Below, in pieces: positions 17,215 through 26,212 of a DNA stretch of 64,000 bases. Source of the DNA: Roseburia sp. (GTDB taxonomy: Bacteria > Bacillota > Clostridia > Lachnospirales > Lachnospiraceae); contig DMYD01000016.1 of NCBI GenBank assembly GCA_003483745.1, positions 27,046-91,045 on the forward strand. The letters run 5' to 3'. The notes under the pieces are model-generated. The model had not been told where the DNA came from. It ran no database searches and saw only the letters and a program-made list of their open reading frames with translations. How positions within the stretch are numbered: position 1 is the first letter of the stretch; each line of letters starts with the position of its first letter. Both the position numbers and the translations under genes were made by a program.

Positions 17215-17784
17215 TCACACCTCGATTCCTTCCTGAGCAAGACATTTCCGTAAACTTTCCCTTGAACGCATCAGAGACGATTTTACCTTGCTCTCACTGA
17301 TGGAGAATCTCTTTGCGATTTCAGCTATACTGTCAAAATACCAGTACCTCCGCACAAAGATCCTGCGGTTTTCTGTCTTCATCCCAGCCAGAAAACAGTT
17401 AATCATCTCCGCAAGTTCCATATTTTCCACATGCAACTCCATATTTTCACCGGAAATACAGTCCTGCATCTCTTCATATATGTAAGAAATTTCTCCCTCT
17501 CCACGCTTTTTCGAATGATTTTTCCGGTAGCGGTCTAAGGATAGATTTCTTGTAATCGCTCCTAAAAACGCCTGCAATATCCCCGGCCGCTCTGTCGGCA
17601 TGGAATTCCACGCCCGGAACCATGTATCATTCATACACTCTTCACAATCACTTTCATTGTGCAGTACATTCTGTGCTATCTTGTGACAATATGCTCCGTA
17701 TTTCTGCTGTGAGCATGTAATTGCCCTCTGATCTCTGACCCAGTATAACTCAATAATCTTTTCATCCTCTAAAAACTGCCCCAC
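17215..17784 (-). CDS. ECF-type RNA polymerase sigma factor
   Basis: The roughly 189-residue protein has sigma-70 region 2 (about 20-90, with SDCEECMNDTWFRAWNSMP and LGAITRNLSLDRYRK) and region 4 (about 125-180, helix-turn-helix SIAEIAKRFSISESKVKSSLMRSR). It would direct RNA polymerase to a stress or envelope regulon. It lies 48 bases after the serpin gene with no terminator between, and 3 bases before the anti-sigma gene. The start is uncertain. GTG at 17784 has AGGAGG 14 bases upstream, which is far; an in-frame ATT 9 bases earlier would be better spaced but is a rare start. Confidence 0.88.
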   Translation of the reverse strand: MGQFLEDEKIIELYWVRDQRAITCSQQKYGAYCHKIAQNVLHNESDCEECMNDTWFRAWNSMPTERPGILQAFLGAITRNLSLDRYRKNHSKKRGEGEISYIYEEMQDCISGENMELHVENMELAEMINCFLAGMKTENRRIFVRRYWYFDSIAEIAKRFSISESKVKSSLMRSRESLRKCLAQEGIEV

Positions 17785-17832
17785 GATCCGAATTATATCC
17801 TCCTGTAATGTTTATCCTGTTCTGTTATGATT

Positions 17833-19137
17833 TTACAGAGCATCTGCCGCACCAATAAAAACAGGTATCCCATTCTCCCTGTCTATGATCGCATAGACAA
17901 ATGGCCTGTCCAGCACAACATTTTCCACTGCCTCCAGACACCCCATTGTTTCCACTTCCACAACTGTTGCCGCTCCGGCCTTTGTACCAAGTTCATTCAC
18001 TTCAATCTTTGTCCGGTGCAATACCCGGCTGATATACAGATTATCCCCATTTTTACAATTCCCCATCTGTGAAAAATCTGCTAATTTCTCATCAAATGCA
18101 TCATGCATTCCCATTCTGTCTAAAACTTCCGCTAATTCTTTCTGCGTCTCCGCCTTAAACTTTGGCATACCTGTTTCCACTATTGTATCATTTGCCTGAG
18201 CAATTGTCTTTAGAAAAGTTTCTCCGTTCATCTGACTGATATAATCTCTGATATCCATATTCTCATCCGGAAGCAGTGCAACAAAGTCAAAGCCTTCTTT
18301 ATACGGCTTGATAAATCCAACGGCATGCTCTTCCTTCAGAAAAGAATATTCCTCCGAATACATCATTGATACTGTTGAATGATTACCATCAATATCATAA
18401 AAATCAGCATCATGCACCTGTTCCTTTTCATACGGGTCCTGCCACTCCCCCTCAAATGCCACTGCATTTACAAGATACATAATAGCATATGGCGGTATCT
18501 GATCCATAATATCTTTGATCATTCCATCTGTGCGCCGGTCGATCCAGCGATTGATATCCTTTGTCGTTTTTTCATCAAAGGCCGAGGCAAAGATATCTGC
18601 CTGATAAAATTCAGCGTTTAACTTCAGAAAATCATCTGCCGGTACAAAGTTCTCAGCAGAATCTTTGTACCAGATAGAATTCGCTGTATATAAATGATTA
18701 TTTTTTTCCTTTGGCATGGAACTTTGCAGACGCTGCAGCTCCCGATTAAGAAGATCAAGCGAGCAGTCTGCCGTACCGCAAAGTACACTCTCCATCTGTT
18801 CCAAAGTCTCGCCTGATGCTCCGTTTGCAGTCATGGCAAGCGCATTTATCACGGAATATGGTGATATCATTGTATTTTTTTCAGCTTCATAGCTATTTTG
18901 AAAAGCCTTTATTGCAAAATCAGCATAACTGTCCGCAAATATTTTGTCTGATTTTTCATCCGATGGCAGCATCTGCACATTATCTCCGGATTTCCCAGTA
19001 TCTTCTTTCGTTACATTCAATTTCCTTGTCGATCCTGAAAGATGCATGCCTTCTGCATTAGAACACGCAGCTGTCCCTGATAACAGAATACCAGCTGTTA
19101 AAAATAATGCTGCTATCTTTTTTGCTTCTTTTTTCAT
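17833..19137 (-). CDS. Secreted lipoprotein serpin (serine protease inhibitor)
   Basis: The 434-residue protein has a lipoprotein-type signal (LLSGTAAC, Cys about 25), a 45-residue linker and a full serpin fold. Diagnostic stretches are ALAMTANGASGETLEQM near the N-terminus, the reactive-loop hinge VNELGTKAGAATVVEVE, and the C-terminal DRPFVYAIIDRENGIPVFIG. Serpins trap serine or cysteine proteases by cleavage of the reactive loop. The small Gly/Ala residues in the hinge suggest an inhibitory member. The scissile residues after the hinge (around ETMGCLEA) would set specificity. The start at 19137 follows GGAGGGAG. Being followed directly by an ECF sigma and anti-sigma is unusual and suggests control by an envelope or protease signal. 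Confidence 0.93.
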   Translation of the reverse strand: MKKEAKKIAALFLTAGILLSGTAACSNAEGMHLSGSTRKLNVTKEDTGKSGDNVQMLPSDEKSDKIFADSYADFAIKAFQNSYEAEKNTMISPYSVINALAMTANGASGETLEQMESVLCGTADCSLDLLNRELQRLQSSMPKEKNNHLYTANSIWYKDSAENFVPADDFLKLNAEFYQADIFASAFDEKTTKDINRWIDRRTDGMIKDIMDQIPPYAIMYLVNAVAFEGEWQDPYEKEQVHDADFYDIDGNHSTVSMMYSEEYSFLKEEHAVGFIKPYKEGFDFVALLPDENMDIRDYISQMNGETFLKTIAQANDTIVETGMPKFKAETQKELAEVLDRMGMHDAFDEKLADFSQMGNCKNGDNLYISRVLHRTKIEVNELGTKAGAATVVEVETMGCLEAVENVVLDRPFVYAIIDRENGIPVFIGAADAL

Positions 19138-19186
19138 CTTCTCTCCCTCCATTGTATCTGTTTCCTGTTGTTTCATTGCTCTTCTA

Positions 19187-19229
19187 TAAAAAAAGACGCA
19201 AACGGGTAACTGCCCGTTGCGTCTTTTTC
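19187..19229. terminator. Bidirectional intrinsic terminator upstream of the serpin
   Basis: A stem of about 12 bp (AGACGCAA-CGGG with CCCG-TTGCGTCT) is flanked by A-runs and T-runs on both sides. In the minus direction it ends about 50 bases before the serpin ATG and directly follows the 51-codon reading frame. Confidence 0.85.
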
Positions 19230-19237
19230 TAAATTTT

Positions 19238-19393
19238 TCACACTACTCTGTCTGCAATTTTTTCCAGCATAGAATTTGCCTTACTATATTTTCCAGTCCC
19301 CATGTAACACATCGCTGTAAGACAATCTAATTCGTCATTTTCTACTGAAATCTTCTTCCTGATCTTTTCCAGCTCTTTCGGTCTCAACATCAT
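19238..19393 (-). pseudogene. 51-codon fragment related to the pRiA4b/SEC-C protein
   Basis: On the minus strand ATG at 19393 to TGA at 19238 encodes 51 residues. From residue 4 to 49 they match a C-terminal stretch of the 726-residue protein at 26573-28753: about 34 of 46 identical, including YMGTGKY and SVEN. The fragment lacks the N-terminal fold and the SEC-C tail. An extended -10 box (TGATATACT, 19409 to 19402) lies just before the ATG and a terminator follows, so it could still be transcribed, with almost no leader. It is most simply a remnant of a partial gene duplication; a tiny functional protein is possible. Confidence 0.7.
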
Positions 19394-19449
19394 TCGCGAT
19401 AAGTATATCATATTTCACCAGTCGTTTTCCACATAACCGTAAAAAAGTA

Positions 19450-19490
19450 AAAAACCATATGATACATTTTCTATATGTATCACATGGCTT
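19450..19490 (-). terminator. Intrinsic terminator after the small lipoprotein gene
   Basis: On the minus strand an imperfect 14-15 bp AT-rich stem (CCATGTGATACAT with ATGTATCATATGG) is followed by six T. It lies 16 bases past the stop at 19506. Confidence 0.75.
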
Positions 19491-19505
19491 TACTTATTAC
19501 TTTAC

Positions 19506-19943
19506 TTATTGCTTTTCAACTGAAACAATTGTTCCCGAAAATGCATCCACTTCTGAAAGTTCCCCGGTATATGTTACTTTTACTTTATCTCCAACAGAAA
19601 CATTTTCCAATCCCTGTGGTTTTGCATCAAAACTTAATTCATAGGAAGCACCACTATCATCTGTCACAATAAACATAAAATCTTTGATCTCGTCCACCGT
19701 TCCATTCAGTGTTTTCTCTTCGCCTGTTACCGCTTCAGCTGTATTTTCCGGTACAGCTTCAGTCTGTAACTCTGTTTCAGCGTTACCCTCTGCACCAGTC
19801 TGCTGTTCTTTCTGCATATTATCCTCTGCCTGTACTTCCTGCTGCACTTCATTTCCGGCATCAGCACGATTCGTGCTTCCACATGCCGTAAATATGGACA
19901 TACACATTACCGTTGCTAATACATAAATTGTTTTTTTTCTCAT
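19506..19943 (-). CDS. Small lipoprotein with C-terminal beta domain
   Basis: The 145-residue protein has a lipoprotein signal (FTACG, Cys about 21), a Glu/Gln/Ala-rich linker of about 50 residues, and a compact C-terminal domain (about 75-145). The last begins TLNGTVDEIKDFMFIV and continues with VGDKVKVTYTGEL, resembling an OB-like fold such as DUF3221-type domains. It should be anchored to the outer face of the membrane. Function is unknown. It stands alone with its own terminator, downstream of the large surface protein gene. Confidence 0.7.
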   Translation of the reverse strand: MRKKTIYVLATVMCMSIFTACGSTNRADAGNEVQQEVQAEDNMQKEQQTGAEGNAETELQTEAVPENTAEAVTGEEKTLNGTVDEIKDFMFIVTDDSGASYELSFDAKPQGLENVSVGDKVKVTYTGELSEVDAFSGTIVSVEKQ

Positions 19944-20066
19944 TCTGAATATCCTCCTGCGTGTTTTTATTACTTATCATTTGTAAGTTTCATTTATTTA
20001 GATAAAATAATAACAAAAAAAGTTTCATTAAAAAAAAATTTTTATTCCCGTTTCCTCATTCAATTT

Positions 20067-23000
20067 CTATATTTTCTTATAAACCGCCTTTGAACCGATT
20101 CCTTTTGATTTTAGTAATTTTTTATAAGCATTTAATTTACTCTCCGGAACCTTCACAACAGCCTTTGCATAAATACCTGAAAATGCCTTCTTTCCTACAG
20201 TTTTTGCAGTAAGTTTCTTTGTTTTTATCGTAATAGTTTTCAGTTTCTTATCACCACAAAATGCCTGTATACCAATTTTCTTTACTTTTTCCGGAATTAC
20301 AACTGCTGTAAGTGCCGTACATCCAGAAAATGCCTGATTTTCAATAGTGGTTACATTTTTTCCAATAGAAAGTTTTTTCAGTTTTGTACATCCCTTAAAT
20401 GCATATTTTCCAATCGTCACAACATTATTTCCTATTGTTACTTTCTGGATCTTTCTGTTATTCTTGAATGCACTGTCTGCTACAGCCGTCACTGTATACA
20501 TTACTCCGGCTTTTTCAACTTTCTGCGGAATAGTGATAGATGTTGCTTTCGTATTTGTCGTTTTTACATACTCAACAGATGTTTTCTTGGAATCAGCACT
20601 TGTTACACGATATTTCGCCCTGGTTTTCTGATCCGTAAATGTAGCTCCCTTCTTTAAAACCTTATTATCAGTATCTTCTTTCTCCGAATTATCTTTTTCA
20701 GTGTCTTTTTTCTCTGTATCTGTCTTTTCTGTATCTGTCTTTTCTGTATCTGTCTTTTCTGTATTTTCCTTTCTGATAACAAAACTGATCGTTCTGTTTC
20801 CAGTATAATTACCGATTCCATCAACTTTTATCTTCGCAGTTCCGGCATTGATGTTATTGCTGTACGTCAGATGGTAATCCACTTCTTCCGATAATGTTAC
20901 CTTACCATTTTTTACTTTCACTTCCGGATAAATTTCCGCGCCACTGTAAATCTGGTCTGAAATTGCTCCTATGGTCAACTGTGAGATATTATATGGATCG
21001 ATCGTAAACTGTTTTTCAACCACACCACTATACTGATCTTTTCCTGTTACATATATGGTTGCCGTTCCCGCATCTACATTATTGTTATAATAAACACTGT
21101 AATCCGTCCCCTCTGCAAGTTCCACATTATCGTGAATGACTGTAACTTCCGGTTTGATTGCTTTTCCGGTGTATGTCAGTTTGGACTGCTTTAAGATAAC
21201 ATCCTCTTCCTGCAATTTCTCCCTGCTTTCAGGATCTTTTTCTGTAACAATAACGATCAGGTCTTTTTTATAAACTCCATCCTCCGACGTATAGGAAACT
21301 GTTGTCTGACCTTCTGCAATTCCCTTGATCAATCCGTTCTGATCTACCGTAGCAATTGTCTGGTCTGCGCTGCTCCATGTAAATTTCTGCGTCAGATTTC
21401 CAGTCGTATATACATCTTCTTTATAGGTTTTTCCTTTTTCCACGGCAATCGCTGTGTCATTCAGTTCTACGGATGGTTCTGCAACAACAACCGCACAATC
21501 CACATAGCAGTTTCCTGTATAGGAATATCCCCTCAGATAAGCCGTTCCGTATTCTTTTGCCGTTACCGTACCATCCTCATCTACGGATGCAACATCGGAA
21601 TCCGAGGATGTCCAGTTAATATCCTGATGTGTTGCATTATACGGTTCAACCTGTGCTTCAATTTCAGTCTGCTCATTCGGAGCAACAAAATAAACACTGT
21701 TATCAAGTTTAATGCCGGTTACTTCCACCTCATCCGAAGTTACATTTACCGTACAGTAATCCGCATATTTGTAATCCGATGTGATTGCAAAAATCTGGGT
21801 ACTTCCCACACCATTTGCACTCATCTTTCCATTTTCATCCACACTTACTACATCTTCATTCAGAGAATACAGTTCTACTTCATTTTGCCCGTCACTCCGG
21901 TATAAAGTGTATTCAAACTGCTCCGTATTTCCCGCTAAAAGATTCCAGGTACTCCGTTTAATTTTTAAAATACCATCTGTATCTTCCGTCTCCGAAATCA
22001 GATATACTGCCTTTTGTACAGAACTGCTGTTTTTATTACCTGCACATGCAATTGCCTGTAAAACAGTATTTTTCTCGATTGGAATCTCCTCTGTGTACAA
22101 TGTACTGTACTGATTTGGCACCGTACCGTCCGTCGTGTAATGAATCTCTGCCCCGTTCTCTGCAGAAAGTTTTACACGGAATGTGCCGTCATACGCTCCT
22201 GATGCAACCGATATCGTCGGCATTTCTGCTGTCTCAAGATAAATATAATTCGGATACAGCTCCAGATCACTCTTGACACAGGTATAATCTGCACTGCTCC
22301 AGCCAACAAAGCTCATTCCCTCTTTCTGTGATACCTGAGGTGCTGATGCCTGCCTGCCATATGCTACTTCCTGTGTGCTTAGGCACTGCCCATCATAATC
22401 ATAAAATTTTACGGTATAGGTTTTTACTTTATACTCTGCTGTCAGGATCATATTACCGGTAACTGTTGTCGGCATCGCTCCACTGTCATCCATCCAGCCT
22501 GACAGTTCATATCCTTCCACCTCTCCTAAAGATGGAACCACAAGTTCATCACCTTCGTAATAATCTGCAATTTCAAAATTCTTTCTGCTCCAGTCTACCC
22601 AGACCACTGTATACTGATTTTTCTCGTACTGTGCTGTCAGCGTTATATTGTCATGAATATTGGTTGTTCCTGTATCCCATCCGGTAAAATGGTACTGCAC
22701 CCTCGTCGGATTCTCCGGCAGAACTGCAGTTTCACCCTCTGTTACCTGCTGGGTAGAAAGAATCGTTCCATCCCAGTCTGCAAAATTAACTGTATAGACA
22801 GGAAGTGGTGCTTTGATCGTATCCAGATAAACTGGCTCTGATGTTCCCTCTATTGCAAGATCGATCGTGAAATCTCCTGTTTTTGCAGAAACTTCTTCTC
22901 TGGTCTTGAATGTAAAACTGTAAGAACCATCACTTCCAATGGTAGTCTGTCCGACGTATTCATTGTTATAATCCGCAGCCTCCTCATTTTTATATACCAG

Positions 23001-25634
23001 CAGTGTTGCCTGCTTGCCGGAGAATTCTGATGCAACTTTTCCTTTTACCGTACGCACCGTACCGGTATTATCTTCTTCACCTTCTACTTTTGCCTTGTAA
23101 CGGTAAACCGTTCTTGTTTCCACCTGTCTGGAATCGGAGTTTGAAACTGCTCCTGTCTGCCATCCTGACCAGTTACCCCATTTATAATAGTAATAGGTAT
23201 AATTTTTTCCACGGTCTCTGTAACGCCATTCTGTGTGGGAAGTTGCAGGAACATTGGACGTGCTTTCTAAGAACCATACCTCATTATCAAAATTAACACC
23301 TCGTCCACCATTGTTATTATTGAGTCTGTATGCGGCATGTCCATTGTAAGAAGTATAATAATACATTGCCGGTGCTGATCCATCTGCCTGACTAAATGTA
23401 TATTTTGTTCCTCCCATACTTGATGAATAAGTATAATAATATGCTCTCGCACTGCTGTTATAATAACGGTAATAATAGTAATTATTGACACTGTACGCAT
23501 TGGAATCCGTCACACTTCTTGTCTCTACCTGTCTGCTGTCGGATGACGAATAGCTGTTTCTTGACCAACTGCTCCAGTTTCCATAGTTTCCCCATGCCCA
23601 TGTCGTATTATATTTTGTCCATCCATTTAAGGAAGATGCCGTACTTGTCGTTGTCTGTTTATCTCTGTACCGGTATTCAGTCCGGCTCTCTACCGTATAA
23701 GAACTATCTGGTTTTGTGGTTGACCAGTTGCTCCACTCTTTTGTCGCAGCAACATTCTTGCTGGCAGAGATCGGTATTCCGGTTGAAAATTTATCCACGA
23801 TCACAATATCAACGCTTGCTGCCGCACCCTCATACGGGATAAAAATTTCCTGATTTGACTTGGTTGCCCCTTTTGCCATAGTAAATGCACTTGATTCTGT
23901 CGTTGCAACCAGTTTTCCTCCGGATGTCTTTAAAGATGCGATTGCTCTTCCGGATGTCTTTGCATTCGGATAATTCGTCATGTTATAGGTAAGTGTATAT
24001 CCGCCATCCCCATAAATGCAACTTACCGGAGTCACAACGATTGGAAGTTTCTCATTCGCCCATCCAAAACTTGCCTTGATAACAGCATTTGCCTTCACAT
24101 TCTGGTAGTCATTACTGCTCCAGCCCATAAATGTATATCCGACTTTGTCAGTTGTTGGATTTTCCGGTGGTGTCGCAGATTCAAGATATTTTACTTTTTC
24201 TTCTTTTAATACTGCACCATCCTCATTTTGAAACGATATTTTATAGGTATTGATCGTGTATTTTGCAGTTACTTTAACATTACCTGTAACATTGCGGTAA
24301 TTTGAATCCCACCCCTGGAACGTATATCCTTCACGTTTTGGTGCCACCGGCGGTGTTGCATCATGACCATAAGCAACCTGCTCCGTCTTTAACAGTTCCT
24401 CTCCATTCTCCGTATTCTGCACAAAAGAGACTGTGGAAGGTGCATGTGCCGTCAAAGTCTTTGCCAGCACTGCTGTTTCACTGTTTTTTGTTCCTTTTGC
24501 ATATGCTGTCACCTGATAGTTTCCTGCATTTGGCAGAATCAGTGAAACAGAAGCCGCATTTTTATCCTGAATGTCAACGGTTCTGCTGTAACTGTTTCCA
24601 TCGGTTCCTTTCACGATCACAGTATATCCGTTTACTGCTGCAGAATCTGCCTGCCAGCTTACATTTACGATCTCTCCTGTCGCAACATCTGTCTTATCCA
24701 CAGACAATGACGGCTTCTTCGGAACTACATCGCCCCGTGTTTTTACCCCATAATCCGGTGAATAAAAAAGTCCCTCTTCCGTCTGGATATAAAATTTATA
24801 GTAATACTGTGTCCCCGGTGTCAGAGTCATGCCAAAGTCCGTATCTGTTCCCTGCCAGATATAGCTTGATCTGGTACGTGAACCCACACCATATGCACTC
24901 TGTCCCTCATCTCTGTGATTGATTTCATTCTTATTTGCATCTAAAAGCATCATCCCAAGACGCAGGATTTTCTTCCCATTTGGGTTTTTGAAAACTGCAC
25001 GTCGTCCGAAACTCGTCTCGGTCGTGTAGACCTGCTGTGCGTTGCCAGACTGCTCGGAGATTGATGGGGATTCGGATTTGACGGATGCGCCGCCCTGATA
25101 ATTTGGGCGGACGTAGACAACTTTACCATTTGGAACATATCGTCTTACCCAATAATCTACCACTGTTATTCCATCAGATAAAAAACGTCCTGTATTTCCT
25201 GCTACACACTCTGAGCCATTAATCATGATTCCAACATGATTATATTCTTTTTCCGATGAATTAAAAAAAACAATATCGCCTTTCTGTGGTGAACTAACTA
25301 CCCTGGCGCCTCTCGATATCATTGTATTATACATAGTAGTACAACTCTGAGTGTATGTTATTACATTACTTGGTATTCCTGCCTGTTCTGCACACCACCA
25401 TACAAAATGGGCACACCAAAATACCTGTCCTTCACCATGTGTATACTTCGGTCCATATTTCTGCCCCACTTCGCCTACTGCCACACTAACCAAATCATTT
25501 GCAGTTCCCGCCGCATACACTTCCGTCGTCATCACGCCTTCCATGCCCGGTATTCCATCAAAAACACCAAGCACCATCGCAATGCAAAGAAAAAGTGCCG
25601 CAGCTCCTTTCCATTTTATTTTCCATTTTCTCAT
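20067..25634 (-). CDS. Large multidomain surface protein with CHAP-like amidase domain
   Basis: The 1855-residue protein has a signal peptide (1-42). A CHAP/NlpC-like domain (about 44-175) follows, with WCAHFVWWC and NHVGIM carrying the likely catalytic Cys and His. Then come a fibronectin-like region, InlB-type B repeats (about 400-525 and 948-1125, with REGYTFQGWD), an unusual Trp/Tyr/Ser-rich region (about 632-858) and a chitobiase-like domain (about 1131-1198). BIG_2-like domains (about 1225-1461), two MBG-like domains (about 1480-1620), a TEKTD repeat linker and BspA-type leucine-rich repeats (about 1665-1855) complete it. It is probably secreted and cell-wall-associated, cutting peptidoglycan or a peptide bond and binding host or polymer ligands. 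No LPXTG motif is seen. The start at 25634 has AAAGGAGGAG. Confidence 0.88.
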   Translation of the reverse strand: MRKWKIKWKGAAALFLCIAMVLGVFDGIPGMEGVMTTEVYAAGTANDLVSVAVGEVGQKYGPKYTHGEGQVFWCAHFVWWCAEQAGIPSNVITYTQSCTTMYNTMISRGARVVSSPQKGDIVFFNSSEKEYNHVGIMINGSECVAGNTGRFLSDGITVVDYWVRRYVPNGKVVYVRPNYQGGASVKSESPSISEQSGNAQQVYTTETSFGRRAVFKNPNGKKILRLGMMLLDANKNEINHRDEGQSAYGVGSRTRSSYIWQGTDTDFGMTLTPGTQYYYKFYIQTEEGLFYSPDYGVKTRGDVVPKKPSLSVDKTDVATGEIVNVSWQADSAAVNGYTVIVKGTDGNSYSRTVDIQDKNAASVSLILPNAGNYQVTAYAKGTKNSETAVLAKTLTAHAPSTVSFVQNTENGEELLKTEQVAYGHDATPPVAPKREGYTFQGWDSNYRNVTGNVKVTAKYTINTYKISFQNEDGAVLKEEKVKYLESATPPENPTTDKVGYTFMGWSSNDYQNVKANAVIKASFGWANEKLPIVVTPVSCIYGDGGYTLTYNMTNYPNAKTSGRAIASLKTSGGKLVATTESSAFTMAKGATKSNQEIFIPYEGAAASVDIVIVDKFSTGIPISASKNVAATKEWSNWSTTKPDSSYTVESRTEYRYRDKQTTTSTASSLNGWTKYNTTWAWGNYGNWSSWSRNSYSSSDSRQVETRSVTDSNAYSVNNYYYYRYYNSSARAYYYTYSSSMGGTKYTFSQADGSAPAMYYYTSYNGHAAYRLNNNNGGRGVNFDNEVWFLESTSNVPATSHTEWRYRDRGKNYTYYYYKWGNWSGWQTGAVSNSDSRQVETRTVYRYKAKVEGEEDNTGTVRTVKGKVASEFSGKQATLLVYKNEEAADYNNEYVGQTTIGSDGSYSFTFKTREEVSAKTGDFTIDLAIEGTSEPVYLDTIKAPLPVYTVNFADWDGTILSTQQVTEGETAVLPENPTRVQYHFTGWDTGTTNIHDNITLTAQYEKNQYTVVWVDWSRKNFEIADYYEGDELVVPSLGEVEGYELSGWMDDSGAMPTTVTGNMILTAEYKVKTYTVKFYDYDGQCLSTQEVAYGRQASAPQVSQKEGMSFVGWSSADYTCVKSDLELYPNYIYLETAEMPTISVASGAYDGTFRVKLSAENGAEIHYTTDGTVPNQYSTLYTEEIPIEKNTVLQAIACAGNKNSSSVQKAVYLISETEDTDGILKIKRSTWNLLAGNTEQFEYTLYRSDGQNEVELYSLNEDVVSVDENGKMSANGVGSTQIFAITSDYKYADYCTVNVTSDEVEVTGIKLDNSVYFVAPNEQTEIEAQVEPYNATHQDINWTSSDSDVASVDEDGTVTAKEYGTAYLRGYSYTGNCYVDCAVVVAEPSVELNDTAIAVEKGKTYKEDVYTTGNLTQKFTWSSADQTIATVDQNGLIKGIAEGQTTVSYTSEDGVYKKDLIVIVTEKDPESREKLQEEDVILKQSKLTYTGKAIKPEVTVIHDNVELAEGTDYSVYYNNNVDAGTATIYVTGKDQYSGVVEKQFTIDPYNISQLTIGAISDQIYSGAEIYPEVKVKNGKVTLSEEVDYHLTYSNNINAGTAKIKVDGIGNYTGNRTISFVIRKENTEKTDTEKTDTEKTDTEKKDTEKDNSEKEDTDNKVLKKGATFTDQKTRAKYRVTSADSKKTSVEYVKTTNTKATSITIPQKVEKAGVMYTVTAVADSAFKNNRKIQKVTIGNNVVTIGKYAFKGCTKLKKLSIGKNVTTIENQAFSGCTALTAVVIPEKVKKIGIQAFCGDKKLKTITIKTKKLTAKTVGKKAFSGIYAKAVVKVPESKLNAYKKLLKSKGIGSKAVYKKI
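20695..20770 (-). repeat. 15-bp coding tandem repeat in the surface protein linker
   Basis: Units of 15 bases encoding DTEKT repeat in frame near residues 1622-1647. They form a charged spacer between the MBG-like domains and the leucine-rich repeats, and the copy number is likely to vary between strains. Confidence 0.7.
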
Positions 25635-25694
25635 GCAAATCTCCTCCTTTGATCTTTATCATTTTCCAGTCTGTTATCATTTCTGTCATTTTTT

Positions 25695-25723
25695 ATTTTA
25701 GCATGTCAAAATAGCAACTTCAA
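25695..25723 (-). promoter_or_regulatory. Promoter of the large surface protein gene
   Basis: On the minus strand TTGAAG (25723 to 25718), a 17-base spacer and TAAAAT (25700 to 25695) with an upstream TG lie about 60 bases before the ATG. The rest of the 25635-26212 gap is filled by palindromic element A. Confidence 0.65.
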
Positions 25724-25841
25724 TAATAAAGATAGCAAAGTAACATTTTTCACGCGGATTTTCAGATTCTTTTATATACTTTACTTCTATGAGAATGAAT
25801 TATTCGACAAATGGATGAAATGCTTTTTCCGGCAGATGTGC

Positions 25842-26150
25842 GTTGCCCGGCGGATGGTGGTTCACAACTTAGTGGCTGGCAAATTACATCCAGCCGGGAA
25901 CTATTTTGTGACTTTGGGAGAAAATTAGGCAATCTTAGACTGCCTGTTCGTAACACAGTGTTGTGCTGCCATGGACGGCAGCACAAGTCTTAATTCCCCC
26001 GGATGGGGCATTTAAGACGCACACGTCACTATGCCACAACCTAAACCAGGCAGCCTTAGATTGCCTTATTTTCGTACAACGGAACAAAACAGTCCCGGCT
26101 GGATGTAATTTGCCATCAAAAAAAATACGAACCACCATCCGCCGGGCAAC
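25842..26150 (-). repeat. Palindromic element, copy A (inverted orientation)
   Basis: This 309-bp unit begins and ends with perfect 22-bp inverted arms (25842-25863 and 26129-26150). The pairing continues inward through a TGGCAAATTACATCCAGCCGGGA arm (25877-25899 with 26093-26115) and a third pair around GGCAATCTTAGACTGCCTG. The core has two short hairpins, GTGCTGCC/GGCAGCAC and one with CCCCCGGATGGGG. The internal blocks TTTTGTTCCGTTGT, CGAAAATAAG and GTGACGTGTGCGTCTTAA are shared with copies B and C, in reverse orientation. No protein is encoded. It fills the gap before the XRE gene. Confidence 0.8.
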
Positions 26151-26212
26151 ACAAACCAATATTCGTCAGGAAATGCATAATAAGATAAAAGAAACAGAAA
26201 CGGAGAACATCT

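Noticed and set aside
17785..17793. ATT start for the ECF sigma gene
   Set aside because: It would be better spaced from AGGAGG than the GTG, but ATT starts are very rare; noted in the gene entry only.
24302..24922. Long plus-strand open frame of about 206 codons opposite the surface protein gene
   Set aside because: It lies entirely antisense to a well-supported coding region, has no ribosome site and a composition expected of a shadow frame.
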